Of a stretch of 64,000 nt of DNA, positions 10,372 through 20,329 are shown piece by piece. A program made the position numbers and the translations under genes. How positions within the stretch are numbered: position 1 is the stretch's first letter; each line of letters begins with the position of its first letter. The notes beneath the pieces were generated by a model. The model ran no database searches. It had not been told where the DNA came from and saw only the letters and a list, made by a program, of their open reading frames with translations. The stretch lies in assembly GCF_041295575.1 (NCBI RefSeq), contig NZ_CP160452.1, positions 2,728,001 to 2,792,000 of the forward strand, given 5' to 3'. This DNA is from Sporosarcina pasteurii (lineage in GTDB: Bacteria; Bacillota; Bacilli; Bacillales_A; Planococcaceae).

Positions 10372-10516
10372 CTTTAACCCACCTTTTAGTTGCCTAAAAA
10401 TTTATACGTTCATTTTTATCTCCTTAGTATAGCAATTTTCTAGATAAAGTTAAATGGATTATGTATTTTAATTAGATGCCTTATAGTAGACGGAAGCTTT
10501 TACAAGCCACCACTGA

Positions 10517-10551
10517 TAAAAAAACTGGCAGAAGCCTAATGCTTCTGCCAG
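10517..10551 (-). terminator. terminator of the SASP gene
   Basis: CTGGCAGAAGC pairs with GCTTCTGCCAG (11 bp, 5-base loop) and is followed by seven Ts on the reverse strand, 22 bases after the sspE stop. Confidence 0.9.
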
Positions 10552-10572
10552 CCGGTGTGTACATCCACTTAC

Positions 10573-10806
10573 TTATCTAGAACCGTTTTCAAACTGATTG
10601 GCACGTTGACCTGAAGCTTTATGCTTGTTCGCTTCAGATTGTTGGTTTTGTTGTTTCACATGGTTCACATCAGTTTCAGAACCAAATTCCTCTGCCATGT
10701 TGGTTTGGAATTGTTGTCCTTGCATTCCTTGCTTCTGCATAGACTGTTGATTCTGTTGACGAACTTGTTGAACGTCTGTTTGATTCGGTTGTCGATTGTT
10801 TGTCAA
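10573..10806 (-). CDS. sspE: gamma-type small acid-soluble spore protein
   Basis: A 77-residue, glutamine- and asparagine-rich protein with two imperfect copies of the gamma-SASP repeat, TDVQQVRQQNQQS near residue 10 and TDVNHVKQQNQQSEANK near residue 45. It is an amino-acid store in the spore core, cut at germination by the GPR protease; FGSETDVNHV has the look of a GPR site. The start is TTG, set by GGAGGTG eight bases upstream. A sigma-G-like promoter lies just upstream. It shows that the host makes endospores. Confidence 0.9.
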   Translation of the reverse strand: MTNNRQPNQTDVQQVRQQNQQSMQKQGMQGQQFQTNMAEEFGSETDVNHVKQQNQQSEANKHKASGQRANQFENGSR

Positions 10807-10829
10807 TGGATATTCACCTCCGTGCTAAC

Positions 10830-10858
10830 TATCATGTGCACATAAGGACTATTTATTC
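10830..10858 (-). promoter_or_regulatory. sigma-G-like forespore promoter of sspE
   Basis: On the reverse strand GAATA (10858-10854), a 17-base spacer and CATGATA (10836-10830) match the forespore consensus GHATR and CATXHTA, about 25 bases before the TTG start. Confidence 0.6.
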
Positions 10859-10869
10859 ACTGGAAACTT

Positions 10870-12679
<1,810 letters not shown>

Positions 12680-12868
12680 ATTTTTCTCCTTTAGCATAAC
12701 TGTATACAATTTTTGATAAACTTTTATTGTCAAACGGTGTCGAAACCTGGACCTTTTCGTTTCTTCGTAATCGAAAAAGGGTATATCATATAATATAGGT
12801 TCTTATGTTTTTAAAAACTGTGAGGAAAAGAATTAACTGTCTTCTTCCAAACAAAAGGAGATGATTTT

Positions 12869-13849
12869 TTGGATACCGGTACTCACATCGTTATGGGCGT
12901 GGCGATAAGTGGGATTGCATTAGCGGATCCCGTCATAGCCTCTGAAACAGCAACAATGCATGCCGCAATTGGAGGGATTATGATTGGTTCTTTAATTCCA
13001 GATATTGATACGGTATTAAAATTGCGAAATAATGCGGTATACATTCGCCATCATCGAGGAATTACACACTCCATACCAGCAGTTCTCCTTTGGCCACTTG
13101 TACTCACAATTTTATTGTCACTTTTCATGCCTAGTGCTAATTTTTTACATGTGTGGGCTTGGACACTTCTTGCCGTGTTCCTTCATGTATTTGTAGATAT
13201 TTTTAATGCCTACGGGACGCAAGCATTACGCCCATTTTCCCAAAAATGGGTTGCGATAGGCGTGATTAATACGTTTGATCCTAATATTTTTGTTTTGCAT
13301 GTGTTGGCGATCGGAATATGGAGTTTTGGGATTAATCCACTTCTAGTTTTCACTATACTCTATACGATTATTTTCTTTTACTATTTACTCCGCTTTGCAG
13401 TAAAAGCTGCAGTGAAGCATGCAGTGGCCAACACATTGCCCGATGCTACGGAAATTATTATTTCTCCAACGATTCGATTTTTTCAATGGAGAATCGTCGC
13501 CTCTTCCGAAACATGTCATTACGTTGGACGTGCCTATGGACGAGCCATTACGATTTATGACCGATTTACACGGGACCCAATACCAGACTTACCCGAGGTC
13601 GAGGCAGCCATGCAAGATAGCAACGTAAAAGCATTCACCGAGTTTTCACCGATATACAGATGGGAAATTACAAAGATCCAAGATATATATGAAGTACGTT
13701 TAATCGATTTACGATACCGTAGCAATGACTATTACCCATTTGTCGCAGTCGCCCATATCGATGAAGAATTAAATGTCGTCAATTCATATACTGGGTGGAT
13801 TTTCTCCGAGGCAAAACTAAAGAAAAAACTAAACTTTATACCTTACTAA
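12869..13849 (+). CDS. yfhP: YfhP-type metal-dependent membrane hydrolase
   Basis: A 326-residue protein of the YdjM/YfhP family. Histidines and aspartates of the family core are visible in DTGTHIVMG, GSLIPDID and HHRGITHSIPA, and several hydrophobic helices follow (residues 65-180), then a soluble C-terminal domain. The start is TTG, set by AAAGGAGATGA. It is transcribed away from mutY; TATAAT at 12788-12793 is a possible -10. The family is annotated as metal-dependent hydrolase without a defined substrate. Confidence 0.8.
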   Translation: MDTGTHIVMGVAISGIALADPVIASETATMHAAIGGIMIGSLIPDIDTVLKLRNNAVYIRHHRGITHSIPAVLLWPLVLTILLSLFMPSANFLHVWAWTLLAVFLHVFVDIFNAYGTQALRPFSQKWVAIGVINTFDPNIFVLHVLAIGIWSFGINPLLVFTILYTIIFFYYLLRFAVKAAVKHAVANTLPDATEIIISPTIRFFQWRIVASSETCHYVGRAYGRAITIYDRFTRDPIPDLPEVEAAMQDSNVKAFTEFSPIYRWEITKIQDIYEVRLIDLRYRSNDYYPFVAVAHIDEELNVVNSYTGWIFSEAKLKKKLNFIPY

Positions 13850-13850
13850 T

Positions 13851-14007
13851 GAAAAGCTGAAGGTGCCGGGTAGATACGACAAGCATAAGACGAGACGACG
13901 AAGTGGCGAACTTTGCCACGTAGTCGTATTGGCTTATGACTCGAGTATCTGGCACCTGAAGCTGGATCTAATGAAAGGCTGAAGGTGCCCGGTAGATGCG
14001 AAAAGCT
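13851..14007. repeat. palindromic repeat, one full 122-nt unit plus a truncated second unit
   Basis: A unit beginning GAAAAGCTGAAGGTGCC at 13851 ends in GGCACCTGAAGCTGGATC and restarts at 13973 with GAAAGGCTGAAGGTGCC, exactly 122 bases on; the second unit stops after about 35 bases. Each unit folds back on itself (GGTGCC with GGCACC at the ends, and inner complementary segments). The same period and the same end motifs occur at 31951-32219, so it is a dispersed family. Confidence 0.7.
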
Positions 14008-14034
14008 ATGGATACGTCATCATCCATAGCTTTC
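14001..14034. terminator. hairpin after yfhH
   Basis: AAAGCTATGGAT pairs with ATCCATAGCTTT (12 bp) 18 bases beyond the yfhH stop. The T tract is short on both strands. It overlaps the truncated second repeat unit. Confidence 0.6.
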
Positions 14035-14051
14035 CTTCACCTACTCTGTAA

Positions 14052-14381
14052 TTACTTCCCCGTTTTTACAGACTTCAACATGGATATCGGCAAGGCTTCC
14101 TCGGCAAGCTTTCCACCGAGACGATGCCCCCAAGCGAAACGACCTTTTAAATAATCGACTTGGAAATACATCCCCTCATCACCCTCAATACGGTAAATCT
14201 CGCCAGGTTCTATTGTACTTGGATCGATTAAATAGGATTCGACCATGACCATTTTTCTCTGATACACTGCAAATTCGTTAATAATTCCTAGTTGCTCCGC
14301 TTTTCGAGCCTTTTCACGTAAGTTCGCGATTTCTGTTCTTAATTCATGTTCGGTCATATCACTATAATGCTTCTCAGTCAT
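14052..14381 (-). CDS. yfhH: YfhH family protein (DUF1811)
   Basis: A 109-residue soluble protein. The N-terminal helix MTEHELRTEIANLREKARK and the conserved ending LKGRFAWGHR...EEALPISML match the Bacillus YfhH family. Its ATG overlaps the end of recX by eight bases, so the two are co-translated; the same pairing occurs in Bacillus. The function is not known; a tie to RecX is only suggested by gene order. Confidence 0.85.
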   Translation of the reverse strand: MTEKHYSDMTEHELRTEIANLREKARKAEQLGIINEFAVYQRKMVMVESYLIDPSTIEPGEIYRIEGDEGMYFQVDYLKGRFAWGHRLGGKLAEEALPISMLKSVKTGK

Positions 14382-15183
14382 TTTCTTCGAGCTCCTTTTG
14401 TTCTATAAACATATCAATTTTATCAAACGGAATACCTTTTTGATACATAGACCGTTTGACACGTTGATGTAATTCGTTTCCGCTATATCTAGAACTATAT
14501 CGACGCCAAGCTTTTTCACCAATAGAAGTCGTCACTTCATCCCACTCTTCCTCATCTATTTCAAATTCAATAGACGAGAGAGCATCTTTAATAATGTCAT
14601 AGGAATACCCTTTTCGTAAAAGAGAATTTTGAATGCGCCTTTCTTTTTGTTGCGGAGACTCAGTTCGGTTTCGTCTCGCTTCTTTTTCGGCCATCTTTCT
14701 AGCAACCTCTATCTGTTCCGACTCTGAGTATTCATTAAGCACTTTTTCTTGCAGCTCTTTATCGATTCCTTTTTGTTGAAGTCTTTGCTGAATCGCTCTT
14801 GGCCCTTGTCCAGATGTATTTTTTTGTGTTTCCAATAAAGCCTTAGAAAAGGTTTTATCATTTAAAAAGCCTAAGTTACGAAGCTTTACAATCGCTTCCA
14901 TAATGACCGCTTCCCCGTACCCTAACTCTAAAAGTTTCTGTTTAACTTCATGTTCACTTCGCATTCTAAAGCCTAAATAATGAAGTGCTCGGTTAAAGGC
15001 TTTTTGAATTTCATCTTCATACACCATGTCGTCGACTGACCAATCTTCAAGCGTCATTCCTTTTGTCAAACCAAATTTCACAAGTACTGATTCATGGACA
15101 CTAAATGCATATTTTTCATCTAAAAAAATATTATATCTTTCGGAATCCCTTTTTTGTTGTGTTATCTTAGTAATAACAGGCAT
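14374..15183 (-). CDS. recX: recombination regulator RecX
   Basis: A 269-residue, mainly helical protein built from repeated three-helix modules (FNRALHYLGFRMRSEHEVKQKL, then LRNLGFLNDKTFSKALL, then IQNSLLRKGYSYDIIKDAL). RecX binds RecA filaments and limits or resets them. Length is that of the long Firmicute RecX. RBS CAGGAGGTAATTAGGT precedes the ATG. First gene of the recX-yfhH pair, divergent from yfhF. Confidence 0.9.
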   Translation of the reverse strand: MPVITKITQQKRDSERYNIFLDEKYAFSVHESVLVKFGLTKGMTLEDWSVDDMVYEDEIQKAFNRALHYLGFRMRSEHEVKQKLLELGYGEAVIMEAIVKLRNLGFLNDKTFSKALLETQKNTSGQGPRAIQQRLQQKGIDKELQEKVLNEYSESEQIEVARKMAEKEARRNRTESPQQKERRIQNSLLRKGYSYDIIKDALSSIEFEIDEEEWDEVTTSIGEKAWRRYSSRYSGNELHQRVKRSMYQKGIPFDKIDMFIEQKELEEND

Positions 15184-15275
15184 ACCTAATTACCTCCTGT
15201 TCTTTCATTTAGTATACATGTTCTTTGAAAGCGATTCATCCGAACAGTTTTTCCAATCATTTAATTGGAGGGGTT

Positions 15276-16184
15276 ATGATGAAAATTGTGATTGCTGGCG
15301 GCTCTGGCTTTATTGGGCAAAAACTCACTGAATACTTAGTACAACGTGGACATGAAGTGATGATTTTGTCACGAAATAAAAAAGAACAAGATTCAAAGTT
15401 TAATTATGTACAATGGCTACAACTAGAAAACAATCCTGAAAATGAAATTGGATATGCAGATGTTTTCATTAATCTGGCCGGTGTATCCATTAATAAAGGT
15501 AGTTGGACAACCGCACATCAAAAAGAGATCTACGAAAGTCGAATGACTGCAACACAAGAACTATTACGCATCATTCAACAAATGCCTCAAAAACCATTTA
15601 CGCTTATTAATGCAAGTGCAATTGGTATTTATCCTACATCTGAAACAACCATATATACTGAAAACACCAAAGCAATCGCAAACGATTTTCTAGGAAGAAC
15701 TGTTCATGACTGGGAACAACTTGCTTTAACAGCTAAAAATGATGGCGTACGTGTTGCTTGTCTGCGGTTTGGTGTCGTTCTAGGAAAAGAAGGTGGTGCA
15801 CTTCCGCCCATCGTCTTACCCTATAAATTATACGCAGGCGGTACAGTTGGTTCTGGTCAGCAATGGTTGTCATGGGTACATATTGATGACTTAATTCGAT
15901 CAGTAGAATTTTCGATAATCAATGAGGATTTACACGGCCCAATTAATGTTACAGCACCATTTCCAAAAAGAATGAAATATTTCGGTGAAACAGTTGGTGC
16001 TGCATTAAATCGACCACATTGGCTACCTGTGCCTACTTTTGCTCTTCAACTAGTATTGGGTCAAAAAAGCAAACTCGTCTTGGAAGGTCAATACGTTAAA
16101 CCTCAAAAACTTCAAGATCATCGATTTGAGTTTTTGTACCCGACATTAGAGTCTGCTCTCGATAATTTGCTAAAAAACTATTAA
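15276..16184 (+). CDS. yfhF: TIGR01777-type SDR epimerase (YfhF)
   Basis: An NAD(P)-binding extended SDR of about 302 residues with the Rossmann motif IAGGSGFIGQKL at its N terminus and the family segments NLAGVSI, INASAIGIYP and WLSWVHIDDL, plus a C-terminal DUF1731 stretch (LEGQYVKPQKLQ). The reaction is unknown. GGAGGGG lies just before two consecutive ATGs (15276 and 15279); either may start translation. The open frame upstream to 15225 lacks such a site. Confidence 0.85.
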   Translation: MMKIVIAGGSGFIGQKLTEYLVQRGHEVMILSRNKKEQDSKFNYVQWLQLENNPENEIGYADVFINLAGVSINKGSWTTAHQKEIYESRMTATQELLRIIQQMPQKPFTLINASAIGIYPTSETTIYTENTKAIANDFLGRTVHDWEQLALTAKNDGVRVACLRFGVVLGKEGGALPPIVLPYKLYAGGTVGSGQQWLSWVHIDDLIRSVEFSIINEDLHGPINVTAPFPKRMKYFGETVGAALNRPHWLPVPTFALQLVLGQKSKLVLEGQYVKPQKLQDHRFEFLYPTLESALDNLLKNY

Positions 16185-16198
16185 ACTAGACATTCAAT

Positions 16199-16238
16199 AA
16201 AACCGATTCTTCACTTATGAAGAACCGGTTTTATTGTT
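16199..16238 (+). terminator. terminator of yfhF
   Basis: AAAACCGATTCTTC pairs with GAAGAACCGGTTTT and is followed by ATTGTTT. Confidence 0.8.
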
Positions 16239-16293
16239 TAATACATATTTCGCACACATAAATGGCCAACATTCTAAAAATAAAAAAATAAAT

Positions 16294-16322
16294 GTATAGG
16301 AATTTGGATTATTAGCATCCTA
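16294..16322 (+). promoter_or_regulatory. possible sigma-G promoter of pdaA
   Basis: GTATA (16294-16298), a 17-base spacer and CATCCTA (16316-16322) fit the forespore consensus GHATR / CATXHTA. In Bacillus pdaA is sigma-G dependent. The distance of about 80 bases to the ATG is long. Confidence 0.4.
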
Positions 16323-16409
16323 ATATTGCATAACCTTAGAATGTCACAAAATGCCCCTTATTTACAATCACTTTTTTTAGAAAACACCTAGAGAAAGGAT
16401 GCTATTCCT

Positions 16410-17210
16410 ATGATAAAACAACACGCACAAGGCATTCTTATGGGAATATTGATCATTTTGGTCGGAATATTAATAAATCCTTTTTCCGCCAATGCAGAGG
16501 AATTGCACTGGGGATTTAAAAAAGCAAAAGATGAGGTTCCCTCAGATGCTGGCTCACCGTTTAATGAAATATTAGACAAACACGGAGCTATTTATAAAGG
16601 GAATGCAGAGGAAAAGATACTTTATTTAACGTTCGATAACGGTTACGAAGCTGGCTACACAGAGTCAATTTTAGATACATTGGATAAAGAAGGCGTTCCT
16701 GCAACTTTCTTTTTAACTGGCCATTACTTAACGAGTGCCACTTCATTAGTAAAAAGAATGGTTTCGGATGGACATATTATTGGGAACCATTCCTATGACC
16801 ATCCAAATATGGCGAACTTATCTGCAAAAGGGATGGAAGATGAATGGACACGTTTCGACAAAAAACTAAAAGAACTAACGGGAGTCGAACGGACCATTTA
16901 CGTAAGACCGCCGAAAGGCATCTTCAACGAGAAGCTCTTGTCTGTTGGAAATGAATTAGGCTATCGGCATATTTTTTGGTCCGTCGCTTTTGTTGATTGG
17001 CATGAAGATAAACCAAAAGGAAAAGACTATGCTTATCGTGAATTAATGAAACAAATCCATCCGGGGGCAATTATATTGATGCATACCGTTTCTCCAGACA
17101 ATGCGGAAGCACTCCCTTCTTTTATACAAGATGCACAAAAAGAAGGATACACATTTAAATCATTAGATGACCTCGTCATGGAATATGAAGAAATCTTCCC
17201 CGTATTTTAA
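16410..17210 (+). CDS. pdaA: peptidoglycan N-acetylmuramic acid deacetylase PdaA
   Basis: A 266-residue polysaccharide deacetylase. An N-terminal hydrophobic signal (GILMGILIILVGILI) is followed by the NodB fold: TFDNGYEAGYT near residue 73, the zinc-binding HSYDHPN near 130, VRPPKG near 165 and ILMHTVS near 225. The asparagine in place of the second aspartate of motif 1 is usual for PdaA. It deacetylates muramic acid in the spore cortex so that muramic-delta-lactam can form, the mark read by germination lytic enzymes. Length equals Bacillus PdaA. Confidence 0.92.
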   Translation: MIKQHAQGILMGILIILVGILINPFSANAEELHWGFKKAKDEVPSDAGSPFNEILDKHGAIYKGNAEEKILYLTFDNGYEAGYTESILDTLDKEGVPATFFLTGHYLTSATSLVKRMVSDGHIIGNHSYDHPNMANLSAKGMEDEWTRFDKKLKELTGVERTIYVRPPKGIFNEKLLSVGNELGYRHIFWSVAFVDWHEDKPKGKDYAYRELMKQIHPGAIILMHTVSPDNAEALPSFIQDAQKEGYTFKSLDDLVMEYEEIFPVF

Positions 17211-17218
17211 TTCCCCTA

Positions 17219-17250
17219 TCGAAAAGCGTTCTAATTGAACGCTTTTCCTC
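17219..17250. terminator. bidirectional terminator between pdaA and the MFS gene
   Basis: GAAAAGCGTTC pairs with GAACGCTTTTC with a 5-base loop. It overlaps the last codons of the convergent MFS gene. Confidence 0.75.
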
Positions 17251-18412
17251 TTATTTTTGGTCTAACGCCGACTGAAATAAAGAAAAGTGTTGCTAAAAAC
17301 AATGACACAAGTAATAAAAAGCTGAAAGATACTTCCAACTCTAAAAATAAACCGCCTAAAGTAGGTCCTAATAAGCTTCCCAAACTAAAAAAAATACCAC
17401 AAAGTAAATTCCCGGTCGGTAACAACTCTTTTGGTGCTAAGTCAGACATGTAAGAAATCCCCAAAGAATAAATGGAACCAACAAATAGTCCAGCTGTAAA
17501 GAACATGCCAAGCACACCGATTAATGATGCTTCTAAAAAACTAGCAATTAGAAAGGCTGTTGCTCCGCCACTAAGTGTAATTAAAAAAACAGCCCTTCTT
17601 CCAATTCGATCAGAAAGCATCCCTAAAGGTAACTGTGAGACGAGTCCGCCCACTGAAAATGAGGCTAGTAAAAATGATACCGACGTTTCAGCGAATCCGC
17701 TCCTTAATGCATACACAGGATAGACGGCATTTAGAGAAGACTCCAAAAACCCGTAACCAAACGGCCCCAAAAATGCGAGCCAAGCAACTGCAATCGTCAT
17801 TTTAAAACGCTTAATGGTTCCCCCTTTTTCCTGTTTACCTTTTATGACATCTGGAAAATCATTTTTCAAGAAAAATACGAGTGACCAAGCGAGCATACAT
17901 AAAAACCCTGAAATGATAAAGGGCAATCCTTCAAAAATATTGATAAGCGGAACAAATAAGGGACCTACTGCAAAACCTAGCCCAAATGACAGACCATATA
18001 CGGCAATATTTCGACCTAGACGATGTGTAGGTGAAAAGCTTGTTACCCAAGTTTGCGATGCAAAATGCAGTGCATGGTCCCCAATACCAATCAGTAACCT
18101 TAGTATGTACCAAAAAACAATACTTTTCCATAAAGGAAAAAGCCATAAAGAAATAAATACAATCAATCCACCTATGACAATGACCGGCTTATATCCAAAT
18201 CGACGAAGCGGTGCTTCCATAAACGGTGAAACGAGTAATGTCCCAATATATAACCCTGTTGCATTTAAGCCATTCATTGCACTCGACACGCCATCACGTT
18301 CAAAAATGACAGATATTAATGGCAACAACATCCCTTGCGAAAAACCCGAAATGGCCACAATGATGACCAGGATACTAAATCTACTTTTACTAATTGTTTT
18401 TTCAATCTCCAT
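17231..18412 (-). CDS. major facilitator superfamily transporter
   Basis: A 12-helix membrane transporter of about 393 residues. The MFS motif A is visible in the loop LGMLSDRIGRRAVFL (second half), and helices are regularly spaced from residue 10 onwards. The start at 18412 (MEIEKT) is preceded by GGGAGCGGAATATTT; the open frame further upstream has no hydrophobic or conserved content. Bacillus has an MFS gene, yfkF, in the same neighbourhood, so orthology is possible. Substrate unknown. Confidence 0.8.
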   Translation of the reverse strand: MEIEKTISKSRFSILVIIVAISGFSQGMLLPLISVIFERDGVSSAMNGLNATGLYIGTLLVSPFMEAPLRRFGYKPVIVIGGLIVFISLWLFPLWKSIVFWYILRLLIGIGDHALHFASQTWVTSFSPTHRLGRNIAVYGLSFGLGFAVGPLFVPLINIFEGLPFIISGFLCMLAWSLVFFLKNDFPDVIKGKQEKGGTIKRFKMTIAVAWLAFLGPFGYGFLESSLNAVYPVYALRSGFAETSVSFLLASFSVGGLVSQLPLGMLSDRIGRRAVFLITLSGGATAFLIASFLEASLIGVLGMFFTAGLFVGSIYSLGISYMSDLAPKELLPTGNLLCGIFFSLGSLLGPTLGGLFLELEVSFSFLLLVSLFLATLFFISVGVRPKIRGKAFN

Positions 18413-18550
18413 AAATATTCCGCTCCCAGTTACGATGAAATCTTGTCTCATTCTAACATATCCGAAAGCCAAGTCATGCGCTTTTTTATGCCTGTACACG
18501 GATTTGAGTATCACCGTAACGACGTTTTCACATTATTGAGACAGGTACAT

Positions 18551-18621
18551 TAAAAAAAGAAGACCTTCGTAACTAGTAGACTACTCTAAACTGTAGACAG
18601 AACTAGCAAATGGTCTTCTTG
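18551..18621 (-). terminator. terminator of yfkH
   Basis: AAGAAGACC pairs with GGTCTTCTT around a long loop that contains a smaller CTAGT/ACTAG stem, and the reverse strand continues with seven Ts. Confidence 0.7.
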
Positions 18622-18643
18622 TTGATTGTTCAAAAGCTTCAAC

Positions 18644-19660
18644 TCAAACGATTGCTTTACTTTTTTCTTTTGCGTTTAGCGCTTGCTTTCTCTCACTCAT
18701 AACAGCATTTATTTGTCCACCAAGCATAAGGATGATCGCAGAGAGATAGAGCCACATCATTAATACAATAATTGTACCGATACTTCCATAAGTAGTGGAA
18801 TAATTCCCGTAACTTCCAACATAGAATGAAAAACCTAACGTTGTCACAATCCATCCAATTGTCGAAAAGGCAGATCCAAGTATGACACTTTTATAGTGCA
18901 ACTTCAAATTCGGCACAATCCAGTAAATAAGTGAAAATACAAAGTATATGAGAATCGGCGGGATCACCCATCTTAAACTCGTCCATAACTTTAAAAACCC
19001 TGCCTCTAAACCTAAATATGAAAAGGCAAACACACCAATTTGTCGACCAAATACCGGTAATACAAGCGCTACAACAAGTACGGCGATTAGCATAATGGTA
19101 AACACAACCGACATGCCCCGTGCGATAATAAATGACCGGGACTCTTCCTGGAAATAGGATCGATTCAATGCCTTGGTTAATGCATTCATTCCCTTAGAAG
19201 CAGACCAAATCGTTGCGAGTATACCAAAGGAAAGTAATCCACCATTACGATTATTTAAGATTTCACCTAATGTCTTTTCAATGAGCGTTGCGACGCTTAC
19301 TGGCGCATAGTCTCTTATAAAAAGAAAGATTTCAGACTGATCAAGATTTAAATAGGGCAACAGTGTAATCATAAAGATTAATAGAGGAAATAATGATAAT
19401 AGAAAAAAGAAAGCGAGCTGTGATGCAAGACCAGTCACATCAACTTTCTTAATTCTAGTCAATAATTCCTTCATAAAACCGTTAAGCGTTGTGACATCAA
19501 ATTGGTCAAGCTCGCCATCTTTCACATCATTCAAAAATCTACCGACAGCGGAATCATTCATAAATTTTGCCTTTTGATTTTTAACGTGTTCTTTGTGTTT
19601 AAGTTGTGATGATGCTGATTTCTTTTTGGTCTTAGGAGTTGTTGAAACGTCCCTTTCCAT
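18644..19660 (-). CDS. yfkH: YihY/BrkB family membrane protein (YfkH)
   Basis: A 338-residue protein with a charged N-terminal tail (residues 1-75) and six hydrophobic helices, including LASQLAFFFLLSLFPLLIF and the conserved LLSFGILATIWSASKGMNAL. YihY/BrkB proteins were once called RNase BN, which is no longer accepted; their real role is unknown. It lies 23 bases after the YtxH-domain gene and is probably co-transcribed with it. RBS AGGAGTGGTAAAACG. Confidence 0.85.
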   Translation of the reverse strand: MERDVSTTPKTKKKSASSQLKHKEHVKNQKAKFMNDSAVGRFLNDVKDGELDQFDVTTLNGFMKELLTRIKKVDVTGLASQLAFFFLLSLFPLLIFMITLLPYLNLDQSEIFLFIRDYAPVSVATLIEKTLGEILNNRNGGLLSFGILATIWSASKGMNALTKALNRSYFQEESRSFIIARGMSVVFTIMLIAVLVVALVLPVFGRQIGVFAFSYLGLEAGFLKLWTSLRWVIPPILIYFVFSLIYWIVPNLKLHYKSVILGSAFSTIGWIVTTLGFSFYVGSYGNYSTTYGSIGTIIVLMMWLYLSAIILMLGGQINAVMSERKQALNAKEKSKAIV

Positions 19661-19683
19661 CGTTTTACCACTCCTTTCTTTGT

Positions 19684-20058
19684 CTAGTGCTTTCCTAATT
19701 CGTCTTGGGTTTGTTCATTGACAATTGCTTTATATTCATCTTTCGATTCAACAAAAGCTTCTTTTGTATCAACAACTAACTCTTTCACTTGAGGTGTAAG
19801 CTGCTTGATTTCGTCAACTTTTTCTTTTATATAGGACGCGTCCTCAGAAAACTTCTCATACATAGTTTCGTACTTGTCCTTTTTCTCTTGGATTTTTAAC
19901 TTCAAAGCATCTGTATTTTGTGAATAATAACGAACTGTCGAGAACATTTTCTTGGATTTTCCTACTACTTGATTACGGGTTGATCTGTCTAATAAACTTG
20001 CCGCACCACCAAGAAGTGCACCTAAAACAATATACGTACCAAATTTATTTTTTCCCAT
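19684..20058 (-). CDS. yfkI: YtxH domain-containing protein (YfkI-like)
   Basis: A 124-residue protein with a glycine/alanine-rich hydrophobic N-terminal helix (TYIVLGALLGGAASLL) and a long charged coiled-coil tail. The start at 20058 is set by GGAGGACTTTTA; the frame upstream (to 20097) is not needed. It is upstream of yfkH as yfkI is in Bacillus. YtxH proteins are often stress-related; the specific function is unknown. Confidence 0.75.
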   Translation of the reverse strand: MGKNKFGTYIVLGALLGGAASLLDRSTRNQVVGKSKKMFSTVRYYSQNTDALKLKIQEKKDKYETMYEKFSEDASYIKEKVDEIKQLTPQVKELVVDTKEAFVESKDEYKAIVNEQTQDELGKH

Positions 20059-20220
20059 TAAAAGTCCTCCAATTTTCAACATTTTCAATGATTTCATTAT
20101 ACCCTTTACAAGTCAGAAGAAAACATATTTATCTTATCATAAAAAAAAGCTTGACTACTCACTCAATTTTCGTAAAATTGAAATAAGTTTTCAAGAAATA
20201 GAAGATCAAGGAGGAAGTAT

Positions 20221-20306
20221 ATGAAAATCGACACGAGCTAGAGATATTTCGTTCACCAAAAAACATTATCGGCAAGTTAAGTGATGAGCAGATGATAGAA
20301 ATTTAA
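20221..20306 (+). other. leader with a tiny ORF or one-base-frameshifted small gene
   Basis: AAGGAGGAAGTAT precedes an ATG that opens only six codons (to 20241). One frame over, 20235-20306 reads ELEIFRSPKNIIG then KLSDEQMIEI and a stop, which looks like protein sequence and would join the ATG by a single-base insertion. It may be a decayed small gene or chance. Confidence 0.25.
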
Positions 20307-20329
20307 TAAGAAAACAGGAGGGAAAAAGA

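Noticed and set aside
17814-18539. 241-residue ORF on the + strand
   Set aside because: It is antisense to the MFS gene, has no RBS and its composition is that of a reversed membrane protein.
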